NCBI GenBank assembly: GCA_005116815.1
Contig: SWDR01000028.1
Span: forward strand, 52,657 to 85,209
DNA from: Nitrospira sp.
Lineage (GTDB): Bacteria > Nitrospirota > Nitrospiria > Nitrospirales > Nitrospiraceae
Length of the DNA: 32,553 nucleotides
Direction of reading: 5' to 3'
A program made the translations under genes and the position numbers. Below the pieces are notes generated by a model that was not told where the DNA came from, made no database searches, and worked only from the letters and a program-made list of their open reading frames with translations. How positions within the stretch are numbered: the stretch's first letter is position 1; each line of letters begins with the position of its first letter. Shown piece by piece: positions 26,205-32,553 of this stretch.

Positions 26205-27512
26205 TTAGGGTTGAGCCAGGATCCGTTTCGGGTGGATCAGATTGGCCGCCTCCGCTTCGTGAATCATTTTGACGTACTCAGGCCGCCAATGTTTGAGCGT
26301 ACTCATAATCGGCGATATTTCCGCGTCGCCGAACGCGCAGACCGTCCGGCCCGCGATGTTCTTGCATAGATCGACCAAGGTTTCAAGGTCTTCCATCCGC
26401 CCACGCCTCGCGACGATCCGTCGCATGGTTTGCACTAGCCAGGAGCTGCCTTCGCGGCAGGGACTGCACTTGCCGCAGGACTCATGATAGAAAAACTCCA
26501 TGAGGCGGAGCGCGGCCCAGACCATGTCCGTGCCCTCTTCCATCACGGTGACTCCGCCGGAGCCGAGCATCGAGCCGGCAGCGGCGACGGACTCGAAGTC
26601 GAGTTTGACGTCGAGGCTGTCCGGTGTCAGGAACGGCGCGGAGGCTCCACCCGGGATGAAGGCCTTGAGCGGCTTGTCTGAACGCATGCCTCCTGCTTCT
26701 TCGTAGATCAGCTCTCGGAAGGTGACCCCCATCGGCACTTCGTAGTTGCCAGGCCGTTTGACATGGCCGCTGACGCAGAAGATTCTGGTGCCGGTGCTCT
26801 TGGGCGGGGAGCCGATGGCCGAGAACCATTCGGGCCCACGGCTGATGATGTGAGGAAGGTTTGCGAGGGTTTCGACGTTGTTCACCACGGTCGGCTTATT
26901 ATAGAGGCCATGGGTTGCCGGGAATGGCGGTTTGACGCGAGGCAGCCCGCGCTTGCCCTCAAGCGACTCCAGCAATGCCGTCTCTTCACCGCAGATATAG
27001 GCGCCGGCGCCCCGGTGCACCCAGACATTGGCGGTGATCCCTGTGCCCAGGATGTTCGTGCCGATATAGCCGGCGGTGCGCGCCTCGGCGATCGCCGCTT
27101 CCAAGATTCTGGCTCCAAGAACGAATTCGCCTCGTATATAAATGTAGGCGGACTCAGCGCCAATGGCGTAGCAGGCGAGCAGGATGCCTTCCAGGATCTG
27201 ATGGGGGTCCCGTTCGATGAGCTGGCGGTCCTTGAAGGTGCCAGGCTCGCTCTCGTCCGCGTTGCAGCAGAGGTAACGAGGGCCTTGGTAATCTTTGGGC
27301 AGGAATCCCCATTTGACGCCGGTCGGGAAGCCTGCGCCGCCTCGTCCCCGGAGCCCCGACTTCATCACGGTGCCGGTCACGTCGGTGGGCGGTACTTTGC
27401 CCACAACTTTGCGGAGCGCCTGGTAGCCGCCCGTCTTCTCATAGTCCGCCAGCGACCCGGTGTAGCCGGGCTGCAGCATGTTTTTCAACAGGACTGGTTC
27501 GTGTTTTGACAT
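26205..27512 (-). CDS. nuoF: NADH-quinone oxidoreductase subunit F (FMN and NADH site)
   Basis: The 435-residue subunit accepts hydride from NADH onto FMN. It shows the glycine-rich GLRGRGGAGFPTGVKWGF (residues 53-70), CNADESEPGTFKDR (83-96), a second nucleotide-site stretch GAGAYICGEETALLESLEG (168-186), and the N3 cluster ligands Cys346, Cys349, Cys352 (CGKCSPC) and Cys392. The length is normal. Presence of NuoE, NuoF and NuoG shows an NADH-linked complex rather than the ferredoxin-linked 11-subunit form. Confidence 0.98.
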   Translation of the reverse strand: MSKHEPVLLKNMLQPGYTGSLADYEKTGGYQALRKVVGKVPPTDVTGTVMKSGLRGRGGAGFPTGVKWGFLPKDYQGPRYLCCNADESEPGTFKDRQLIERDPHQILEGILLACYAIGAESAYIYIRGEFVLGARILEAAIAEARTAGYIGTNILGTGITANVWVHRGAGAYICGEETALLESLEGKRGLPRVKPPFPATHGLYNKPTVVNNVETLANLPHIISRGPEWFSAIGSPPKSTGTRIFCVSGHVKRPGNYEVPMGVTFRELIYEEAGGMRSDKPLKAFIPGGASAPFLTPDSLDVKLDFESVAAAGSMLGSGGVTVMEEGTDMVWAALRLMEFFYHESCGKCSPCREGSSWLVQTMRRIVARRGRMEDLETLVDLCKNIAGRTVCAFGDAEISPIMSTLKHWRPEYVKMIHEAEAANLIHPKRILAQP

Positions 27513-27523
27513 CGTTTTAATCT

Positions 27524-27607
27524 CGTGAAACGTCGTTCGTGAAGCGTGAAGCGTCTAACATCTCAAATTTCATTCCTGCGAGCGACGAGTACGAATCACG
27601 TTTCACG
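27524..27607. repeat. Inverted array of degenerate 7-bp repeats in the nuoE-nuoF gap
   Basis: The left arm (27524-27558) has units CGTGAAA, CGTCGTT, CGTGAAG, CGTGAAG, CGTCTAA. The right arm (27580-27607) is the inverted counterpart; its outer 17 bases (27591-27607) match the start of the left arm at 15 of 17 positions. The TGA stop codon of nuoE lies inside the right arm. Confidence 0.75.
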
Positions 27608-28139
27608 CCCCCGGCTTTGCCGGGGCCGGCTCCGGCCACATAAATGGGCCGGTCTTGAGAGAACAGGCTCCATCTTTTTTGAGATCGGCCAGGATGCGGT
27701 CGAACTTCTCTTCCGTCAGCCGTTCATAATAGTCTTCGTTGACCTGCATCATCGGTGCGGTGCCGCAGGCGGCGAGACATTCGACTGCGGAGAGGGTAAA
27801 GAGCCCGTCGGCCGTCGTTTCGCCCGGGCCGATGCCGAGTTTCGTCTTCACCCAGCCAATGACCGTATCTGACCCGACCAGCGCACACATCAGGGACTTG
27901 CAGATTTGGAGATGAAATTTCCCCACGCGCTTGAGATTGAGCATCGTGTAAAACGTGGCCGTCTCATAGACCTGTGGCGGGGTCAGGCGTAAGAGGCCCG
28001 CGATTTCCTTCATGGCAACCTCGGACACGTAGCCCTCATCCTGTTGCGCCAGGTAGAGCAACGGAATCAACGCCGAGCGTTTCACCGGATAGTGGCTCAG
28101 GATTTCGTCGATTTCTTTTTGGTACTTATCTTTTAACAT
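27603..28139 (-). CDS. nuoE: NADH-quinone oxidoreductase subunit E (2Fe-2S, thioredoxin-like)
   Basis: The 178-residue subunit has a helical N terminus and a thioredoxin-like 2Fe-2S domain (cluster N1a) with Cys80, Cys85, Cys121 and Cys125 (C-x4-C and C-x3-C). It pairs with NuoF in the NADH dehydrogenase module. The C terminus (PEPAPAKPGA) is low complexity and its stop codon is supplied by a repeat unit of the following gap. It starts 9 bases after nuoCD. Confidence 0.97.
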   Translation of the reverse strand: MLKDKYQKEIDEILSHYPVKRSALIPLLYLAQQDEGYVSEVAMKEIAGLLRLTPPQVYETATFYTMLNLKRVGKFHLQICKSLMCALVGSDTVIGWVKTKLGIGPGETTADGLFTLSAVECLAACGTAPMMQVNEDYYERLTEEKFDRILADLKKDGACSLKTGPFMWPEPAPAKPGA

Positions 28140-28148
28140 TCCACTTCC

Positions 28149-29900
28149 TCACCTATCACATTCTCCCATTACGATGTCATAGGTCCCGAAGATCGTGATG
28201 ATGTCTGAAATCAAATAACCTCTCGCCATGTGGTCGAAGGCACCCATGTGTACAAAGGATGGCGAGCGAATTTTCATTCGGTAGGGACGGGGGCTGCCGT
28301 CGCTGACGATGAAAAATCCCAATTCGCCCTTGGGGGCTTCGGTCGCACAGTAGGTCTCGGCCTTCGGTGGCTTGATGCCCTGGGTGTAAATGATGAAATG
28401 ATGGATCAAACTTTCCATGTCCCGCATGACCAGTTCTTTGGGGGGCGGAATATATTGCGGCGCCTCGGCCATGATCGGTCCTGCCGGTAGTTGCTCGAGA
28501 CATTGGGCGATGATTCTGGCGCTTTGCCGCATCTCTTCCATGCGAATCCAGTACCGGTCGTAGGTGTCGCCGTGCTTGCCGACCGGCACGTCCCACTCGA
28601 CTTTGTCATACACGCCGTAGGGCTCGACCTTGCGGACATCGTAGGCGACGCCGGATCCGCGCAAGACCGGCCCAGTGCAGCCGAAATTGATCGCGTCCTC
28701 GGCCGAGAGCACGGCCACGTTCTTCGTGCGGCCCAGCCAGATGCGATTCGATGCGATGAGCGAGTCGTATTCCTTGACCTTCTCGGGAAAGGTCTGGAGG
28801 AACGTCTTCATCCGTTGGACCAGTTCGGGCGTGAAGTCGCTGTCGACGCCGCCGATGCGGTAATAGTTCAATGTCAGCCGGGCGCCGCAGAGCTTTTCGA
28901 ACATGTCCAAGAGGATCTCGCGCTCCCGGAAAGTCCAGAAGAATACGGTCATGGCGCCGATATCGAGGGCCTGGGTGCCGAGCCAGAAGAGATGCCCGAT
29001 GATACGTTGCATCTCGGCCACGATGGTCCTGATATATTCGGCACGGACCGGTACTGTAATCTCGAGCAGTTTCTCCACGGCCCGCACGTAGGCATAGTTG
29101 TTGGACATGGCACAGACATAGTCGAGCCGGTCCGTGTGCGGGATGATCTGCATGTAGGTCAGACCCTCGGACAATTTTTCGACGCCTCGATGCAGGTAGC
29201 CAAGGTCCGGGGTGGCCTTCACAATCCGTTCGCCGTCTAATTCAAGGACCACACGCAAGACGCCGTGGGTGCTCGGATGCTGTGGCCCCATGTTCAGCAA
29301 CAGTTCTTCTTTCCGCCGGGAACTGGGCAAGCCTGGTTCCGCGCGAAAGGCGTTCTTCTGCTCTTCGGGGATCTCAAACGCACTTATGTCGAGCGGCGAG
29401 TCGTCCATTTTGGGGATAAAATCGAACTCGCTACGCCAGCCACGGCCTTCGGTCGGGAAGTCTTTTCTCAACGGATATCCCTCGGCATAATCTTCCGGCA
29501 TCAAGATGCGCCGGAGATCGGGATGGCCGGAAAAACGAATGCCCATCATGTCGAACACTTCGCGTTCCAGGAATTCCGCTCCCTTCCAGATGCCGGTGAC
29601 CGACGCGATTGTCGGGTCGTCTTCCGTGAGGCGGACTTTGAGTCGCAGGCGTTGGCGAAGCGGGAGCGAATGCAAGTGGTAGACGACCTCGAACCGCAGC
29701 CGGTCTTCGGGATAGTCGACCGAGCAGATATCCGTGAGATGGTCGAAGGTTGCTTCCGGCGCATCGTGCAGATAGCGCGCAACCTCCAGCAGATGTGCTG
29801 CAGCAATGGAAATAGCGGTTTCCGCCCGTGCGGCATCCACGCGGATCCCAAGGATCGCGTCGGGAAACTTCGCCTTCAAATTGTCGAGTAGGACTTTCAT
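28149..29900 (-). CDS. nuoCD: Fused NADH-quinone oxidoreductase subunits C and D
   Basis: The 583-residue protein joins NuoC (about 1-180) and NuoD (about 195-583), as in E. coli. NuoC shows the 30-kDa signature EREVFDMMGIRFSGHPDLRRIL. NuoD shows GPQHPSTHGVLR with the quinone-site His212, DRLDY with Arg258 and Tyr261, and the C-terminal FGTYDIVMGECDR. Arg258 is the counterpart of the arginine near N2 (bovine Arg85, Thermus Arg84) that NDUFAF7 methylates in mitochondria; a gene for that methyltransferase family heads this operon. Oddly, in GARLTLNYYRIGGV position 343 is Thr, where E. coli, Thermus and bovine homologues have the His linked to the redox-Bohr behaviour of N2. Confidence 0.97.
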   Translation of the reverse strand: MKVLLDNLKAKFPDAILGIRVDAARAETAISIAAAHLLEVARYLHDAPEATFDHLTDICSVDYPEDRLRFEVVYHLHSLPLRQRLRLKVRLTEDDPTIASVTGIWKGAEFLEREVFDMMGIRFSGHPDLRRILMPEDYAEGYPLRKDFPTEGRGWRSEFDFIPKMDDSPLDISAFEIPEEQKNAFRAEPGLPSSRRKEELLLNMGPQHPSTHGVLRVVLELDGERIVKATPDLGYLHRGVEKLSEGLTYMQIIPHTDRLDYVCAMSNNYAYVRAVEKLLEITVPVRAEYIRTIVAEMQRIIGHLFWLGTQALDIGAMTVFFWTFREREILLDMFEKLCGARLTLNYYRIGGVDSDFTPELVQRMKTFLQTFPEKVKEYDSLIASNRIWLGRTKNVAVLSAEDAINFGCTGPVLRGSGVAYDVRKVEPYGVYDKVEWDVPVGKHGDTYDRYWIRMEEMRQSARIIAQCLEQLPAGPIMAEAPQYIPPPKELVMRDMESLIHHFIIYTQGIKPPKAETYCATEAPKGELGFFIVSDGSPRPYRMKIRSPSFVHMGAFDHMARGYLISDIITIFGTYDIVMGECDR

Positions 29901-29969
29901 AGTTCTAAGTGCGAGGAACGCGCGATTGGCCAGTCACGCATCTCCCGCCATTCTCGCTCGCCTCGCGGG

Positions 29970-30449
29970 CTATTTCACGAACACCTTTTCCCGCTGAATC
30001 TTTTCTTGGAGCTTCAACAATCCATCGATCAAGGCTTCAGGACGGGGTGGACATCCAGGCACATACACATCGACCGGAATAATCTGGTCGACGCCCTGGA
30101 CCACGGCGTAACTATTGTAATGGTTGCCGGAGGTGGCGCAGGAGCCCATCGAAATGACGTACCGAGGCTCCGGCATCTGGTCGTAGATGCGGCGGATCAC
30201 CGGCGCCATCTTGCGCGACACCGTGCCGGCGATGATCATGAGGTCGGATTGTCGCGGCGAGGCCCGAAAGACCCCGGCGCCGAATCGATCCAGGTCGTAG
30301 CGCGACGACACACTCGCAATCATTTCGATGGCGCAACAGGCCAGGCCGAAGGTCATCGGCCAGAGGGCCGACTTCCGGGACCAATTTACCACCGCATCCA
30401 GATTGGTCGTCAGAATATTTGCTTCGAACTGTCTCTCTAGAAAACTCAT
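29970..30449 (-). CDS. nuoB: NADH-quinone oxidoreductase subunit B (cluster N2)
   Basis: The 159-residue subunit binds the terminal cluster N2 through tandem Cys38-Cys39 (ACCAIEMIA), Cys104 ([11 protein letters not shown]) and Cys133 ([16 protein letters not shown]). It passes electrons to quinone at the border with NuoD and NuoH. The length is normal. It sits between two gaps: 93 bases to nuoA, holding a strong heptad hairpin, and 69 bases to nuoCD, with no clear repeat. Confidence 0.98.
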   Translation of the reverse strand: MSFLERQFEANILTTNLDAVVNWSRKSALWPMTFGLACCAIEMIASVSSRYDLDRFGAGVFRASPRQSDLMIIAGTVSRKMAPVIRRIYDQMPEPRYVISMGSCATSGNHYNSYAVVQGVDQIIPVDVYVPGCPPRPEALIDGLLKLQEKIQREKVFVK

Positions 30450-30463
30450 GTCGCGTTGCTCCG

Positions 30464-30531
30464 GTTCTGAGTGCTGAGTTCTGAGTGCTGAGTTTTTAGA
30501 TGGAACTCAGGACTCACAGCTCAGCACTCAG
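30464..30531. repeat. Inverted array of 7-bp repeats in the nuoA-nuoB gap, strong hairpin
   Basis: The left arm has GTTCTGA, GTGCTGA, GTTCTGA, GTGCTGA and a decayed GTTTTTA (30464-30498). The right arm has units of the type CACTCAG (30504-30531). Bases 30467-30494 pair with 30504-30531 at 25 of 28 positions around a 9-base loop. This is the cleanest member of the family and fills most of the 93-base gap. Confidence 0.9.
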
Positions 30532-30542
30532 CACTTTACTGG

Positions 30543-30914
30543 TTAGTCCCATTCGAGCGCCCCCTTCTTCCAGGCATACCAGAATCCGACCAACAGGATG
30601 CTCAGAAATACGAGCATTTCGACCAGCCCCAGCAGACCGAGCGACTGATAGCGGACGGCCCAGGGGATCATGAAAATGATTTCGATATCGAAAATGACGA
30701 ACAGCATCGCGATGATGTAGTAGCGCATCGGGAACTGAATGCGCGCATCGGAAAACAACGGACTTCCGCTCTCATAGGGCGTCAGTTTGGCGCGATAGGG
30801 ACGGCTTGGACGGACGAACCAGCCGGCGCCAAGCGAGACCGCGCCGAAAATAATGGCAATGCCGATGAACAGGAGGATCGGTATGTAGTTCTCTGGAATG
30901 GCGGTGTTACCCAT
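30543..30914 (-). CDS. nuoA: NADH-quinone oxidoreductase subunit A
   Basis: The 123-residue membrane subunit has three helices and the family pattern PYESGSPLFSDARIQFPMRYYIIAMLFVIFDIEIIFMIPWA, with the conserved acidic residues of the DIE motif. It borders NuoH and NuoJ near the quinone tunnel. It starts 5 bases after the stop of the MidA-like gene, so the two are almost certainly on one transcript. Confidence 0.97.
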   Translation of the reverse strand: MGNTAIPENYIPILLFIGIAIIFGAVSLGAGWFVRPSRPYRAKLTPYESGSPLFSDARIQFPMRYYIIAMLFVIFDIEIIFMIPWAVRYQSLGLLGLVEMLVFLSILLVGFWYAWKKGALEWD

Positions 30915-30919
30915 CTCGG

Positions 30920-32170
30920 TTACCCTCGCAGGCTAGGGGTTAGAGGTGAGTGGTGAGAGGTCGGATAGTGACCCCTTGCCTCTTGCCCCTTGCCTTGCGC
31001 CTGATTCGATATCAGTGCCGAGCCAAAGAAGGGTTTGAACTTCAAACCGTCGAGATCCGGACGTTCGATCCCTCGATGTTGCATCAGGATCTTGAAGGTC
31101 CGTCCCATCCCGTCCGGTTTGAGGAGATGGATGGCCGCGCCGAACTCCGGACTCTCCGGGTCGAGTTGGCCGATCATCTCTTCGACCCCGAGCCCCATGA
31201 GAAAACTCATCTGATTCGTAAAGCCCGTCACCTCCAGGCCGGCGGCGGCTCCGACGGTCGCCAGGCCGGTGAAGTCCACATGAGCGGTCATGTCTTGTTC
31301 GCCGATACGCACGTAGGGCACATCGCCGGTCAGTTGTTGGTAGTAACAGAGGAATGTGCCGTCCTTCCGTTCTGGTCCGTACAAATCTTCTGCCGTATGA
31401 CCATAGTCGATCGTCACCACGAATCCACGATCGATCCGTTGCGCGACTTGTGCCATCCAGTCCAATGCCTGGAGGTTGACCTCGGTCCGGTACCCGTCCG
31501 GCCAGCTCGGTTCGAGCTTCCGGATATATTGATCGAGCGCTGGATTCGATAGGGGCTTGAGACATTCCTCAAAGCGCCCATCCCGATAGTCGACGAAGAG
31601 TTCTTGTACCTGACCGGCGACCATTTGAATGCGGTGAACCGGGAAGGCATCCACGAGTTCATTGCTGAAGAAGAGGCCGGTCACGCTCTGGGGGCCGAGG
31701 GCATCCAGTCCTTCGACCCAAGTCACCAGCCCTGGCTGATTCAGCCATGGGGCCAGGTTCTGTCGTTGGAGTGCCTGCATCGCAGGGCTCCGTTCGATCA
31801 GCACGTAGCGAACGCGCGAGGCGAAGTCATCCTGCTTGGCATGGATTGCAGCCAGACAATCCCGGGCGAGCAAGCCTTTCCCCGCACCCATTTCGACGAT
31901 CGTAAAGGGCGTGGGGTGGCCCAATAATTCGTCCATTTGCCGGGCCTGCGCCGCAATGGCGCGGCCGAGGATCGGGTGCACATCCGAGCTGGTGTAGAAA
32001 TCGCCGGACCAACCGATGCGTTCTTGGTCCGCACCGTCCGGTTGGCGCATGTAATAGCCGTAGTGAGGATGATAGAGGGCCAGTTCCATGAAACGGACGA
32101 AGGGAATGGGTCCGTTCCCGATGATCTCGGACGAAATCGCAGCGACGAGTTCAGGATGTCCCAATGACAC
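30920..32170 (-). CDS. MidA/NDUFAF7 family SAM-dependent methyltransferase (DUF185, COG1565)
   Basis: The protein has 416 residues from GTG 32170, which has GGAGGAG six bases upstream; an in-frame TTG at 32209 lacks such a site. Family hallmarks are FMELALYHPHYGYY (27-40), GDFYTSSDVHPILG (56-69), SAM motif I IVEMGAGKGLLARD (91-104), and SNELVDAFPVHR (169-180). In mitochondria NDUFAF7 dimethylates an arginine of NDUFS2 (the NuoD homologue) and is needed for complex I assembly. Being first in a nuo operon supports the same job here, by inference. The last ~27 residues, rich in Gly, Gln, Ser and Pro, are encoded by a 7-bp repeat array and look like a later addition. Confidence 0.92.
   Translation of the reverse strand: MSLGHPELVAAISSEIIGNGPIPFVRFMELALYHPHYGYYMRQPDGADQERIGWSGDFYTSSDVHPILGRAIAAQARQMDELLGHPTPFTIVEMGAGKGLLARDCLAAIHAKQDDFASRVRYVLIERSPAMQALQRQNLAPWLNQPGLVTWVEGLDALGPQSVTGLFFSNELVDAFPVHRIQMVAGQVQELFVDYRDGRFEECLKPLSNPALDQYIRKLEPSWPDGYRTEVNLQALDWMAQVAQRIDRGFVVTIDYGHTAEDLYGPERKDGTFLCYYQQLTGDVPYVRIGEQDMTAHVDFTGLATVGAAAGLEVTGFTNQMSFLMGLGVEEMIGQLDPESPEFGAAIHLLKPDGMGRTFKILMQHRGIERPDLDGLKFKPFFGSALISNQAQGKGQEARGHYPTSHHSPLTPSLRG
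30931..31001. repeat. Inverted array of degenerate 7-bp repeats inside the 3' end of the MidA-like gene
   Basis: The left arm has GGCTAGG, GGTTAGA, GGTGAGT, GGTGAGA, GGTCGGA (30931-30965). The right arm, read on the minus strand, has GGCGCAA, GGCAAGG, GGCAAGA, GGCAAGG, GGTCACT (31001-30967). All units keep the leading GG in a 7-base rhythm. The array codes for most of the C-terminal tail of the methyltransferase. Confidence 0.75.
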
Positions 32171-32176
32171 AGACCA

Positions 32177-32183
32177 CTCCTCC
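32177..32183 (-). promoter_or_regulatory. Shine-Dalgarno deciding the MidA-like start
   Basis: GGAGGAG on the minus strand lies six bases before GTG 32170 and supports that start over the TTG at 32209. Confidence 0.75.
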
Positions 32184-32341
32184 GGCTCTGTGAAGACAGC
32201 TCGAACCAACCCGAGAAAACGGGCAGACTATGCCTGCACCTCAGGGAGGGGAAAAGAGGCGTAGATTAACTTTCCGGTCGCCGCGAAGTCAAGGCGCAGA
32301 ACATTGGAAACTCAAGCAAATCGCTCTGTTCGAGGGGGGAG

Positions 32342-32402
32342 GGGATGGGGGTTGAGGGATCTTCTGTGCTCGTGCAGTGGAAGATCCCTCAGCCTCCATC
32401 CC
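32342..32402 (+). promoter_or_regulatory. Long RNA-type hairpin in the lipoprotein gene leader
   Basis: Bases 32342-32364 pair with 32380-32402 over 23 positions without a bulge. Two of the pairs (32352/32392 and 32349/32395) are G-U only when the plus strand is transcribed; on the minus strand they would be A-C mismatches. The 15-base loop can form a small inner stem (TGC/GCA). No T-run follows, so it is not a standard terminator. It ends 95 bases before the lipoprotein ATG. Confidence 0.65.
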
Positions 32403-32497
32403 TGAAGAAGTAATGAGCGAGCTTGGAGGGATCATTTTGCATATCGATTGACCGCTATTCGATCCGACGGTAACGTCAGGCTACCGAAGGAGAGACT

Positions 32498-32553
32498 ATG
32501 TTGAAGCGTACTTCGATTTTGCTGATTCTCGCTCTGGCCCAGTTCGGATGTGG
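32498..32553 (+). CDS. Start of a probable lipoprotein gene, cut by window edge
   Basis: An ATG at 32498 follows an AAGGAGA ribosome site (32487-32493). The 18 codons seen encode a basic start and a hydrophobic signal segment ending in a lipobox-like AQFGC (MLKRTSILLILALAQFGCG). The rest lies outside the window, so the function is unknown. Confidence 0.7.
   Translation, partial: MLKRTSILLILALAQFGC

Larger units (their letters stand above)
32171..32497. other. Divergent intergenic region between the nuo operon and a lipoprotein gene
   Basis: This 327-base stretch should hold the start signals for the leftward midA-nuo operon and the rightward lipoprotein gene. I see no gene in it. A long hairpin lies at 32342-32402. 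No promoter is clear enough to call. Confidence 0.5.

Noticed and set aside
29901-29969. A further heptad array in the nuoB-nuoCD gap
   Set aside because: A weak inverted match exists (about 12 of 17), but no regular 7-base rhythm is visible.
15830-30914. A 2M-type complex I as described from some Nitrospira
   Set aside because: Only one nuoM and one each of L and N are present, with complete NuoE, F and G. This is the canonical NADH-linked form.
20783-31001. The repeats could be CRISPR arrays
   Set aside because: Units are 7 bases, directly adjacent, degenerate and arranged as inverted pairs. There are no uniform spacers and no cas genes.

Overview
This window looks like chromosome of a nitrite-oxidising Nitrospira-type bacterium (phylum Nitrospirota). 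That placement is an inference from the gene set and protein style: a canonical nuo operon with fused nuoCD, a radical SAM protein and a universal-stress protein carrying PCP_red domains, and SWIM-type and CDGSH small proteins. No rRNA, tRNA, CRISPR array, insertion sequence or phage gene was seen.

Left part (1-7.9 kb). A leftward MoxR ATPase / DUF58 / TgpA-like transglutaminase set (the last runs off the left edge) is preceded by an unrecognised 437-residue protein with a methyltransferase-like glycine motif. Rightward genes follow: a ChaN-type lipoprotein, a double CDGSH iron-sulfur protein, and a SWIM zinc-finger protein whose 3' end seems lost.

Middle part (7.8-15.8 kb). A translationally coupled leftward pair encodes a 709-residue protein (two USP domains, three PCP_red-like domains, a rubredoxin-like zinc ribbon) and a radical SAM/SPASM protein that ends in a fourth PCP_red domain. 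Then come a degraded stretch with the first ~66 codons of a polysaccharide deacetylase, a rightward site-2 protease with two CBS domains, a leftward multi-pass membrane protein and a leftward YihY/BrkB membrane protein.

Right part (15.8-32.2 kb). A complete leftward complex I operon reads midA-nuoA-B-CD-E-F-G-H-I-J-K-L-M-N. All canonical subunits are present, with nuoC and nuoD fused. The first gene is a MidA/NDUFAF7-family methyltransferase, the family whose mitochondrial member methylates an arginine of the NuoD homologue NDUFS2 during complex I assembly; that arginine is conserved here. nuoG is split by a -1 frame change, and the downstream part begins at an ATG behind a good Shine-Dalgarno. 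NuoD has Thr where E. coli, Thermus and mammals have a His near cluster N2.

The least explained signal is a family of intergenic inverted repeats. At five gaps in the nuo operon there are arrays of degenerate 7-bp units facing an inverted array of the same kind. Each locus has its own unit sequence, and at three of them the array supplies the stop codon or C-terminal codons of the upstream gene. A 9-bp version lies beside the BrkB gene. A separate 23-bp RNA hairpin precedes the partial lipoprotein gene at the right edge.
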